Assembly: GCA_019136035.1 (NCBI GenBank)
Contig: JAGVUW010000315.1
Location: 1 to 6,644 of the forward strand
Direction: 5' to 3'
DNA: 6,644 bases
Source of the DNA: Verrucomicrobiota bacterium
Lineage (GTDB): Bacteria > Verrucomicrobiota > Lentisphaeria > Oligosphaerales > JAFGRS01
In this document: positions 1 through 6,261 of the stretch, piece after piece
Numbering within the stretch: position 1 is the first letter of the stretch
Layout of the letters: each line of letters starts with the position of its first letter
The notes under the pieces: generated by a model
Database searches by the model: none
What the model was told of the DNA's origin: nothing
The model's input: only the letters and a program-made list of their open reading frames with translations
Translations under genes and position numbers: made by a program

Positions 1-309
1 GTAGATGCACTGTCCGAGGGCCAGGCCGAGGTTGTTGGTCCAGCCGTCGCGGCGCAGCCAGGGCAGGCGGTCGGTGGTGGCGTGGGCCCAGCCGGGGACG
101 TCCTTGGCCTCCAGATCCTGCGAGAGCCACGAGAGCCGCGCGCCGCTGGTGTAGTAGCGGTCGGTGTCGGTGACGAGGTCGTTCTCGTAGTAGACGGTCA
201 GGCTCTGCAGGTCATTCGGCCGCGGTCGCGCGCCGGCCGGCGCGGCTCCGGCGGTACCCGCGAGGGCCACGACGACCGCACAGAGCCAGGCAAGGTTCTT
301 AGGCGTCAT
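1..309 (-). CDS. LpxR-like lipid A deacylase family outer-membrane protein (DUF2219), N-terminal part
   Basis: Reading the minus strand from the ATG at 309 gives 103 residues open to the window edge, so the C-terminal two thirds or more are missing. Residues 1-22 look like a Sec signal peptide: Lys4, a hydrophobic stretch (LAWLCAVVVALAG) and an AGA-type cleavage site near residue 22. The mature N-terminus carries YYENDLVTDTDRYYTSG (residues 40-56) followed by ARLSWLS, and later LGLALGQCIY (94-103). These match the start of LpxR/DUF2219 proteins, which are 12-stranded outer-membrane barrels. Characterised LpxR removes the 3'-acyloxyacyl chain of lipid A, and the conserved Asn-Asp pair (here N43-D44) lies near the active site. 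A GGAG ribosome-binding site sits about 6 bases upstream of the ATG. The overlapping ATGs at 314 and 320 both hit TGA at once, which fixes the start at 309. The gene is divergent from the Asp-box gene. Family assignment is fairly secure, but enzymatic activity is inferred because the catalytic His region is outside the window. Confidence 0.85.
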   Translation of the reverse strand, partial: MTPKNLAWLCAVVVALAGTAGAAPAGARPRPNDLQSLTVYYENDLVTDTDRYYTSGARLSWLSQDLEAKDVPGWAHATTDRLPWLRRDGWTNNLGLALGQCIY

Positions 310-378
310 GGCATCTCCATCGTCTTCAGGGCGGGGCGCCGCAGGGCGCCGGGCGGGCCATCCCCAGCTCTCCCGATG

Positions 379-407
379 ACCATAGCCGCGGCCCGGTGTC
401 GGCGCAA
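379..407 (-). promoter_or_regulatory. Putative sigma-70-type promoter for the LpxR-like gene
   Basis: On the minus strand TTGCGC (407-402) and TATGGT (384-379) are separated by 17 bases, the ideal spacing for a housekeeping promoter. Transcription would start near 372 and give a leader of about 60 bases before the ATG at 309. The leader contains a small palindrome, GGCGCC-GCAG-GGCGCC (335-350). This was found by eye only, but AT-containing hexamers are rare in this GC-rich region, which raises its value. Confidence 0.4.
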
Positions 408-500
408 GAGCCCGCCCCGCGCCGGTGGCGGTGTCGGGGGGAGCAGCGTCTCACAGGTCTGCGCGGGGCCGCACTGGCCTGGGCGTTTGGGCGCGGGGGC

Positions 501-528
501 TTGCCCTTGGGGCGGCGGCGGGTATCTT
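501..528 (+). promoter_or_regulatory. Putative sigma-70-type promoter for the Asp-box protein gene
   Basis: TTGCCC (501-506) and TATCTT (523-528) are separated by 16 bases, and the -10 is preceded by GGCGGG. The start point would be near 535, giving a leader of about 75 bases before the ATG at 609. The -35 begins with TTGC, as in the other two candidate promoters of this window. Identified by eye without a background score. Confidence 0.38.
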
Positions 529-591
529 CACGGCGGAGCGGCCTTTGGCGGCTGGGGCTGTCGGGGCCGTGAGCTGTCGTGGATGTCAGGC

Positions 592-599
592 AGGAAAGG
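592..599 (+). promoter_or_regulatory. Ribosome-binding site that sets the start at 609
   Basis: AGGAAAGG lies 9 bases upstream of the ATG at 609. It supports this start over an in-frame GTG at 579, which would add ten residues (VDVRQERRDS), has no comparable purine tract upstream and would place this site inside the coding sequence. Confidence 0.6.
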
Positions 600-608
600 C
601 GTGACTCG

Positions 609-1787
609 ATGACCACACAACCGCGGATTGGCGAGACCGAGCATTTCTGGTACCGTCTGCAGCCGGCCGGGCCGTACATCGCCTCGCAGCGTGACAACAA
701 GGCCTTCGCCTTCGGTGACGGGGAGGTCTTCCTCTCCGAGGACAACGGCGCCACCTGGGCGCACCGCGCCGCCTTTGCCGAGGCGCGCCAGATCAGCTAC
801 AGCCACATCCTGCGCAATGGCAATGTCCTGTTCGGCACCGGTGCCAGGCTGTACGTCAGCACGGACAACCTGCGGAGCATCCAGCCGGTACCGCTCCTGA
901 ACCCCGACGGCTCGCCGTACGTCACGCACACGCCGGCGAATCCGGCTCGGCCGGGGTGGTACTTCCACACCCTCTCCGGGACCAACTCATGGATGGTGAA
1001 CGGCCGCGAGATGGTGGTGTGGGGGAACTACTGCAACGTCATGGGCGGCGCCACGCCGGTGAACATCTACTACTCGGTGGACGGCGGTCGCACGGTGAAG
1101 ATTGCCTATGCCTTCGGGCGGAACCCGTACTTCCGTGACGACGGCTCCGAGGGCGGCGGCCGTGCCGAGGGCCAGCTCCTTGGCAATCCGGACAACCCGG
1201 TGATCGCCCGCCACATCCACACCGTGGCCTACAACCCGGCCGAGGATGCCTTCTACGCCTGCACCGGCGACGGCGACCGCCCCGAGGGCTTCGAGTGCCA
1301 CTGGCTGCGCGGCACCTACGACGCCGCCAAGGACCGCTGGGACTGGCGGGTGATCATCTCCGACCACCTCAACTCGCGCTACAAGGCCGGCGGCATCAGC
1401 TTCGTGGACAACCAGCTCTACTGGATCAGCGATTCGAATGGCCCGAAGCCGTACGACCGCGGCATCTTCCATTGCGCGCCGGCGGACATCGGCCGGCCCG
1501 AGAAGCACACCCTGCTGTTCAACCCCGATGTCGAGTCGGGCGCCATGCTCATCCAGGACCAGGTGATTCTGGCGTCGCACTGTGCGCCGGCCTCGCCGAT
1601 GAACACCGGCTTCATCATTTCCCTGGACGGCGGGAAGACCTGGGCGCAGCACGACCTGGCCGAGTTCGGCAAGCGCTCGCCGACGCTCTTCCACGAGATG
1701 AACAGCGACGGCTGGTTCCGCGTGGACCTGCGCTCCGGGTGGATCCAGTACGCCGAGGTGCTCTTCATCAAGCCGAAGAAGCCGTAG
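609..1787 (+). CDS. Asp-box (BNR/sialidase-like) beta-propeller protein
   Basis: The ATG at 609 gives a 392-residue protein. Three Asp-box motifs (S-x-D-x-G-x-x-W type) are visible: SEDNGATW at 43-50, SVDGGRTV at 156-163 (final Trp replaced by Val) and SLDGGKTW at 338-345. VSTDNLRS at 83-90 looks like a degenerate fourth. Asp-boxes form beta-hairpin turns in sialidases and other BNR-type propellers, so a propeller fold is likely. They are structural and do not define chemistry. I do not see a sialidase FRIP motif or a convincing arginine triad, so sialidase activity should not be assumed. HIHTVAYNP (203-211) is followed by DAFYACTGDGD, a pattern common in uncharacterised propellers of this type. 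There is no signal peptide or lipobox, so the protein is probably cytoplasmic, unless a start further upstream was missed. It appears monocistronic, with its own candidate promoter upstream and a strong hairpin 34 bases after its TAG stop. The substrate is unknown. Confidence 0.85.
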   Translation: MTTQPRIGETEHFWYRLQPAGPYIASQRDNKAFAFGDGEVFLSEDNGATWAHRAAFAEARQISYSHILRNGNVLFGTGARLYVSTDNLRSIQPVPLLNPDGSPYVTHTPANPARPGWYFHTLSGTNSWMVNGREMVVWGNYCNVMGGATPVNIYYSVDGGRTVKIAYAFGRNPYFRDDGSEGGGRAEGQLLGNPDNPVIARHIHTVAYNPAEDAFYACTGDGDRPEGFECHWLRGTYDAAKDRWDWRVIISDHLNSRYKAGGISFVDNQLYWISDSNGPKPYDRGIFHCAPADIGRPEKHTLLFNPDVESGAMLIQDQVILASHCAPASPMNTGFIISLDGGKTWAQHDLAEFGKRSPTLFHEMNSDGWFRVDLRSGWIQYAEVLFIKPKKP

Positions 1788-1821
1788 GGCGAGGGGGTGC
1801 CGGCCGCGTCCGGGCGTCGTT

Positions 1822-1854
1822 GTGCCGGCGCGGCCGCGTCGGCCGTGCCGGCGC
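1822..1854 (+). terminator. Strong GC hairpin after the Asp-box gene, probable terminator
   Basis: GTGCCGGCGCGGCC (1822-1835) pairs with GGCCGTGCCGGCGC (1841-1854) around a five-base loop, GCGTC. This gives a 14-base-pair stem with two G-U wobbles. It begins 34 bases after the stop codon at 1787 and lies before the next promoter candidate, the expected place for a terminator. There is no T-run after the stem (GTTGACG follows), so it is not a canonical intrinsic terminator. It may act as a U-tract-less terminator or as an mRNA 3'-end stabiliser. Confidence 0.5.
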
Positions 1855-1865
1855 CGTTGACGCGG

Positions 1866-1893
1866 TTGCGGCCCCTGGGGCGGGTGGTATACT
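1866..1893 (+). promoter_or_regulatory. Putative sigma-70-type promoter for the oxidoreductase/lipoprotein unit
   Basis: TTGCGG (1866-1871) and TATACT (1888-1893) are separated by 16 bases. TATACT differs from the consensus -10 at one position and stands out in this GC-rich gap. The start point would be near 1900, leaving a leader of about 67 bases before the ATG at 1967. In that leader CCAGGCG (1904-1910) can pair with CGCCTGG (1946-1952), directly beside the GAGGGAA ribosome-binding site (1954-1960). Confidence 0.45.
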
Positions 1894-1966
1894 CCGAGGG
1901 TCTCCAGGCGGTCGCGGGGCCGTCTTGGCTGGCCTGCGGTGGCCGCGCCTGGTGAGGGAAGCCGTT

Positions 1967-3274
1967 ATGACCAAAGGCAGCATGATCATGTCACGTCGAC
2001 GTTTTCTTGGGCAGGCCGCCATGGCCGGTGCGGCGGTGAGCATCCTCCCCGGCAGCGTTCTCGGTGCCGAGGGCAAGCCAGCGGCGAACGACCGCATCAA
2101 CCACGCGGTGATCGGCTGCGGCGGCATGGGCAATGGCCACATCGGCATCATCCTGGCCGATCCGCAGGCGAAGCTGGTGGCGGTGTGCGACGTCGACGCC
2201 AAGCGCCTGGCGGCGGCCCAGGCCCGGGGCGGACCCGACTGCAAGGCCTACCGCGACTTCCGTGAGATGCTCGCCAGCGAGGACATCGACTGCTGCCACG
2301 TGGTCACGCCGCCGCACTGGCACGCCCTGCAGAATGTCGCCGCTCTGGATGCGGGCTGCGATGTCTGGGCCGAGAAGCCGATGACGCGCACCATCGACGA
2401 GGGCCAGGCAGTCATCGACGCCGTGCGCCGCAACGGCCGCGTCTTCCGCCTCAATACCTGGTTCCGCCTGCAGAACACCTTCTACGGCCTCGGCACCACC
2501 GTCAAGCCGCTGAAGAAGCTGGTCATGAGCGGCGCTCTGGGCTGGCCGCTGACGGTCCGCGTCAGTCGCCACACGGGCTTCCACTGGAAGACCAGTCAGT
2601 GGTCGGGGAAGATCAACATGCCGTCGGAGCCGGTGCCGCCGGAGCTGGACTACGACCGCTGGCTGGGTCCGGCGCCGTTCAAGCCCTACTTCCGTCACCG
2701 CACCCACGGCAGTTTCCGCGGCTACTGGGACTACGACGGCGGCGGCCTGGCGGACATGGGCCAGCACTACCTCGACCCGGTGCAGTACATCCTGGACAAG
2801 GACGACACCAGCCCGGTCGAGGTCGAGGCCCTGGCGCCCTGGCCGCAGCACGAGGACGCGGTCGGCCTGTGGGGGCGCGTCTGGATGAAGTACGCCGACG
2901 GCTGCACCCTGATCCTGGAGTCCTGCGAGTGGGGCGACGAGGAGACGGCCGGGCGGCCCTACATCGAGGGTCCGAAGGGCAAGGTCTACCCGGGCTTCCG
3001 GACCGACCCGCCGGAGCTGGCGGAGCTGGTCAAGAGCCTGCCCGACCCCGAGCCCATGATCAGCGATTTCACGGTGTCGATGCGGACGCGTCAGAAGTTC
3101 GGTCTGAACGAAGTCAACGGCAACCGCAGCAACATCCTGGTGCATCTGGCGAACGCGGCCATTCGCACGGGGCGCAAGCTGCATTTCGACCCGGTGGCGC
3201 TGGAATTCATCGACGACGACGCGGCCAACCGCCTGGTGCACCAGCCGATGCGGGCGCCGTGGCGTCTGGTCTGA
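1967..3274 (+). CDS. Tat-exported Gfo/Idh/MocA family oxidoreductase
   Basis: This is a 435-residue protein, a normal length for the secreted members of the family. Residues 9-15 (SRRRFLG) form a twin-arginine motif followed by a hydrophobic segment (QAAMAGAAVSILPGSVLGA), so the folded enzyme is probably exported by Tat with its cofactor bound. The N-terminal Rossmann domain follows: AVIGCGGMGNGH (47-58) is the dinucleotide-binding loop and VCDVD (73-77) ends beta-2. HVVTPPHWH (111-119) and AEKPMT (135-140) contain the conserved EKP with the likely catalytic Lys137. The C-terminal alpha/beta domain contains YDGGGLADMGQHYLD (256-270), with the conserved Asp263 and His267. Known relatives oxidise or reduce sugars with NAD(P), but the substrate cannot be read from the sequence. 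The start at 1967 has GAGGGAA six bases upstream. ATGs at 1982 and 1988 are alternatives that keep the Tat motif. The next gene begins 50 bases after the TGA with no terminator seen, so the two are probably co-transcribed. Confidence 0.92.
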   Translation: MTKGSMIMSRRRFLGQAAMAGAAVSILPGSVLGAEGKPAANDRINHAVIGCGGMGNGHIGIILADPQAKLVAVCDVDAKRLAAAQARGGPDCKAYRDFREMLASEDIDCCHVVTPPHWHALQNVAALDAGCDVWAEKPMTRTIDEGQAVIDAVRRNGRVFRLNTWFRLQNTFYGLGTTVKPLKKLVMSGALGWPLTVRVSRHTGFHWKTSQWSGKINMPSEPVPPELDYDRWLGPAPFKPYFRHRTHGSFRGYWDYDGGGLADMGQHYLDPVQYILDKDDTSPVEVEALAPWPQHEDAVGLWGRVWMKYADGCTLILESCEWGDEETAGRPYIEGPKGKVYPGFRTDPPELAELVKSLPDPEPMISDFTVSMRTRQKFGLNEVNGNRSNILVHLANAAIRTGRKLHFDPVALEFIDDDAANRLVHQPMRAPWRLV

Positions 3275-3324
3275 GGGCCGGTTCGGGTCAGCGGTTTGGG
3301 TCGGGTGATGGCGGGAGCCGGGTC

Positions 3325-6261
3325 ATGGATGCAGGAAGGCGTTGGGTCCCTTTGGCGTGCGCGCTGGCGTTGGCGGGGTGCTATTCGGGTCCACGCCCGG
3401 CCGCGACTCCATTGGAGCCGTCGTCAGCGGCGGTTGCACCGCCGGTTGCGTCGTCGTTGCCGTCTACGGCGGTTCCGGCGCCTGCGGCGGCAGAGCCTTC
3501 GGTGGCGGCCTTGGCGTCGGAGCTGGTCTGGGCCAAGCCGGCTGACGGCGGGCGGATCCTCGAGGTGCTCCTGGCGCGCGGCGCCCCGGCGTTGCGCGAG
3601 CTGGTCTCCGGGTTGCGTGTTCCGGGGCAGGGCGAGGACGCCGGGGTGCGCTCGGCACTGCACGGCCTGGCCCTGAGGGTTGGCGATGGCGCCCACGAGG
3701 ACCAGCGTGCCATGCTCGCCGGGGTGCTCCTCGAGGCCCTGGCGTCTCCGGCCGATGCCGAGCTCCTGTCGTTCGTCATCGCCCAACTCCAGCTTGTCGG
3801 TCGTGACGAGGCGGTCCCGGCCCTGGCAGCGCGTCTATCGGACGCGCGTCTCGGCGATCCGGCGGTGCGGGCCCTGTGCCAGATCGGCACTCCGGCGGCC
3901 CGTGCGGCATTGCGCCAGGCCCTCGCCGGCGCGCCGCCGGAGGGCGCTCTGCCGCTGGTCCATGCCCTGGGCAGCCTGCGCGATGTCGAGGCGATCCCGG
4001 CCATCGTTGCCCACCTCGGCGCGGCCGACCGGAGCCTCCGTCAGGCGGCCCTGCTGGCATCGGCCGACTGCGGCGCCGCGGCCGCCTCGGAGGCCATCCT
4101 CGCGGCGGCGTCATCGGCGGACCCGACCGAGCGCCGTCTGGGCATCCGTGCCGCGGTTCTCCTGGCGCAGCGCCTGCACGCGGCCGGTCGGCCGGCGGAG
4201 GCCCTGGCCTTGCAGAAGGCCCTCGCGGGCCTCCCCGAGGGGGCCCTGCCGGCGCTCGCGCTGCGGGTCGACCTCGTGGGCGTCGGCGCTCTGGACGACC
4301 TGATCGCAGCGGCCAGTGGTGCCGACGTGCCGCGTCGCGAGATGGCGTTGCGTCTGGGCCAGGCTCTGCCGGGCCTGGCCGTGACCGCGGCATGGTGCGC
4401 GGCGTTGCCGCGGATGGAGCCCCCGGCGGCGCGGGCGGCGCTGGTGGCCATGCTTGGCCGGCGCCAGGACCGCGCCGCCCTGCCGGTCCTGCGGCAGATG
4501 CTCGCGGATGCCGATGCCGGGGTTCGTGCCGCGGCCATGGAGGCCCTCGTCCACGCCGCTCCCGAGGCTTCCCTGCGGCCCTTGGTGGCTCTCGTGGCGA
4601 CGGGTCCGGCGGAAGACATCGCGGCCGGCAGTGCGCTGCTGACCTGGGCCGGCGGTGCCGAGTTGGCGCCGGCGGCCGCGGCGGCGCTGGGCAAGGCGAC
4701 GCCGGCAGGCAAGGCGGCGCTGCTCGATCTCCTGGCGAGCCGTCAGGCGGTGGCCCAGGCGCCGGCGGTCCTGGCGCTGCTTGGCGATGGCGAGGCCCCG
4801 GTGCGCCTGGCTGTTCTCAAGACTCTGGAGACCCTGGGCGGCGCCACCGAGGTGCCGGCCGTGCTCGAGTTCACCCTGGCGACGTCGGCTGCGGCCGAGC
4901 GTCGTGCCGCGCAGCGTGCCCTCACGGCGATCTGCCGCCGTCAGCCCGCCGCCGCGGCGCCGGTGGTAGCGGCTCTGAAGGCCGCCTCGGGCGAGGCCCG
5001 CGCGGCCCTGCTGGGCCTCGCCGCCACGCTGGGCGGCGCGGAGGCCCTGGCGGTGGTCGTGGCCGACACGGCGAGCCCGGACGACGCCACCCGCCTGGCG
5101 GCGGTCAAGGCCCTCGGCGAGTGGCCCGACGCCGCTGCGGCCGAGCCGCTGATCGGGCTGGCCCGGGGCACGGCCGACCCGCGTATCCGTGTCCTGGCCC
5201 TGCGCGGCTATGTCCGCGCGGTGACCCTGCCGACGCGCCGGCCGGCGGCCGAGACCGCGGCTGGGCTGGACCAGGCCTGGGCCCTGGCGGCTACGGCCGA
5301 CGAGCGCCGGCTGGTCCTCAGCGGCCTGGGGACCGTCCGTGACGACGCAGCCCTGGCCAGCATCGTCAAGGGCCTCGACCTGGAGGACGTCCGCGAGGAG
5401 GCCGCCGCCGCCGTGGTGGCGGTGTGCTGTCCGCGGGAGAAGGACCCCGGCCTGCTGACGCCGGCGGCCTACGCGGCGCTGGTGCGGGTGCGCGACACGG
5501 CGCAGACGCCGGCGCTGGTCGAGCGCGCCCGTGCGCATCTGGAGGCATTCTCGTTTGGCGGCGGCGTCAACATCGCCTTGGGCAAGCCGGTGAAGACGTC
5601 GTGCCGTCAGCAGGGCGACAAGGCGCCGTGGCGGGCTGTCGATGGCAAGATCACGCGTCAGGACGCCTGGTTCGGCGCCGAGTGGCCGAGCCATCTCGAG
5701 GTCGATCTGACGCAGGAGGTGAGCATCGAGGCGGTGCGGGCGGTCTTCTACTGGGATGGCCGGCGCTCGTACCAGTACAACGTCGAGACCTCGCTGGACG
5801 GGCAGACCTGGGCGGTGGTGGCGGACCACTCGGCGAACACGCGGGTGGCGACCGAGCAGGGCGTCCTGCATCGCTTCAAGGCGGTGCGGGCGCGGCACGT
5901 CCGTCTGGCGATTCTGAAGAACAGCGTCAACGAGGCGGTGCATCTGGTCGAGCTGGAGGTGTACGCGGAGGGCCAGGCGCCGGCGGTCGTCGTGAGGCCG
6001 GCGCCGGCGGTGCCGCCGGTGGTTAAGGCGCCGCCGATCCAGGCGCCGCCGCTGCCGGCGCCGGATGCCGAGGGCTTCATCAGCCTGTTCAACGGCAAGG
6101 ACCTCACCGGCTGGATGGGCTCGACGCAGGGCTACGGCGTCGAGGATGGCCTCCTGGTGTGCAAATCCGCTCCCCGGCGCGCGGCAACCCGGCCTATGTG
6201 GGTATGGAGCTGCAGATCATCGACAACGAGGGGTATAAGGAGGCCCATGGCTACGAGCTGA
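3325..6261 (+). CDS. HEAT-repeat lipoprotein with F5/8 type C and DUF1080 domains, frameshifted in DUF1080
   Basis: The ATG at 3325 has GGGAG seven bases upstream. Residues 1-19 form a lipoprotein signal with lipobox LAGC and lipidated Cys19. An Ala/Pro/Ser-rich spacer follows (about 20-58). Residues of about 60-740 are an Ala- and Leu-rich helical solenoid of degenerate HEAT-like repeats; clear units start near D161 (DEAVPALAARL), D382 (DRAALPVLRQML), Q478 (QAPAVLALL) and E607 (EPLIGLARG). HEAT solenoids bind partners and are not catalytic. Residues 745-882 are an F5/8 type C (discoidin) domain: VNIALGKPV (748-756), AWFGAEWPSHLEVDL, SLDGQTW and ARHVRLAIL, often a carbohydrate-binding fold. 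A Pro/Ala/Val linker (about 885-915) leads to FISLFNGKDLTGW (918-930), the start of DUF1080 (3-keto-disaccharide hydrolase, concanavalin-like fold). Family similarity stops after VCK (residue 947). The final 31 residues to the TGA at 6261 are Arg/Ser/Trp-rich out-of-frame sequence. The true protein probably continues in the frame of 6165-6644. Confidence 0.85.
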   Translation: MDAGRRWVPLACALALAGCYSGPRPAATPLEPSSAAVAPPVASSLPSTAVPAPAAAEPSVAALASELVWAKPADGGRILEVLLARGAPALRELVSGLRVPGQGEDAGVRSALHGLALRVGDGAHEDQRAMLAGVLLEALASPADAELLSFVIAQLQLVGRDEAVPALAARLSDARLGDPAVRALCQIGTPAARAALRQALAGAPPEGALPLVHALGSLRDVEAIPAIVAHLGAADRSLRQAALLASADCGAAAASEAILAAASSADPTERRLGIRAAVLLAQRLHAAGRPAEALALQKALAGLPEGALPALALRVDLVGVGALDDLIAAASGADVPRREMALRLGQALPGLAVTAAWCAALPRMEPPAARAALVAMLGRRQDRAALPVLRQMLADADAGVRAAAMEALVHAAPEASLRPLVALVATGPAEDIAAGSALLTWAGGAELAPAAAAALGKATPAGKAALLDLLASRQAVAQAPAVLALLGDGEAPVRLAVLKTLETLGGATEVPAVLEFTLATSAAAERRAAQRALTAICRRQPAAAAPVVAALKAASGEARAALLGLAATLGGAEALAVVVADTASPDDATRLAAVKALGEWPDAAAAEPLIGLARGTADPRIRVLALRGYVRAVTLPTRRPAAETAAGLDQAWALAATADERRLVLSGLGTVRDDAALASIVKGLDLEDVREEAAAAVVAVCCPREKDPGLLTPAAYAALVRVRDTAQTPALVERARAHLEAFSFGGGVNIALGKPVKTSCRQQGDKAPWRAVDGKITRQDAWFGAEWPSHLEVDLTQEVSIEAVRAVFYWDGRRSYQYNVETSLDGQTWAVVADHSANTRVATEQGVLHRFKAVRARHVRLAILKNSVNEAVHLVELEVYAEGQAPAVVVRPAPAVPPVVKAPPIQAPPLPAPDAEGFISLFNGKDLTGWMGSTQGYGVEDGLLVCKSAPRRAATRPMWVWSCRSSTTRGIRRPMATS
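6084..6115 (+). repeat. Direct repeat, copy 1 (start of first DUF1080 domain)
   Basis: The 32 bases from 6084 to 6115 recur exactly at 6599-6630, an offset of 515 bases. Both copies encode LFNGKDLTGW, the N-terminal signature of DUF1080, so the repeat comes from tandem domain duplication or recent homogenisation between the copies. The offset is not a multiple of three, which independently shows that the two copies lie in different frames in this sequence. Confidence 0.9.

Larger units (their letters stand above)
310..608. other. Divergent intergenic region between the LpxR-like and Asp-box genes
   Basis: These 299 bases separate two divergently oriented genes. No reading frame here resembles a protein family or has a good ribosome-binding site. 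The open frames that cross it are GC-rich shadows, rich in Arg, Gly, Pro and Ala. It holds one candidate promoter per direction (379-407 minus, 501-528 plus), a GGCGCC palindrome at 335-350 and the ribosome-binding site of the plus-strand gene. I see no RNA gene, operator-like long inverted repeat or riboswitch signature. Confidence 0.6.

Noticed and set aside
82..612. Open frame crossing the LpxR-like gene and the intergenic region
   Set aside because: It is a Gly/Arg-rich shadow overlapping a recognised minus-strand gene and both promoter candidates.
987..1694. A 235-codon minus-strand open frame opposite the Asp-box gene
   Set aside because: It has no motif and Val/Ala/Arg bias typical of antisense frames of GC-rich genes.
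1857..1862. TTGACG as the -35 box for the TATACT at 1888-1893
   Set aside because: It matches the consensus better than TTGCGG but is 25 bases from the -10, too far for a sigma-70 promoter.
1295..1966. Long upstream in-frame extension of the oxidoreductase
   Set aside because: The extension lies out of frame across the Asp-box gene, reads as Arg/Ala/Gly-rich noise, and would bury the Tat signal internally. The ATG at 1967 has a good ribosome-binding site.
1991..3241. A 416-codon minus-strand open frame opposite the oxidoreductase
   Set aside because: Its low-complexity Val/Ala/Arg/His composition has no recognisable motif, and the plus strand encodes a complete, well-conserved Gfo/Idh/MocA protein.
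2599..3324. Long upstream in-frame extension of the HEAT lipoprotein
   Set aside because: It overlaps the oxidoreductase in another frame and would internalise the lipoprotein signal. The ATG at 3325 with GGGAG upstream gives a proper lipobox at residue 19.
5791..5811. A further Asp-box (SLDGQTW) in the lipoprotein
   Set aside because: It lies in the middle of the F5/8 type C domain, where an S-x-DG-x-x-W turn is a normal feature, so it is not evidence of another propeller.
4111..5943. A 610-codon open frame on the minus strand opposite the HEAT-repeat gene
   Set aside because: It is rich in Arg, Gln, Gly and His with no domain or ribosome-binding site. It is a shadow of the Ala-rich coding strand, which has clear lipoprotein, HEAT and F5/8C features.
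6160..6171. Programmed ribosomal frameshifting as the explanation for the DUF1080 frame change
   Set aside because: There is no clear slippery heptamer or downstream pseudoknot, and about 30 expected residues are missing, which a slip of one base cannot explain.
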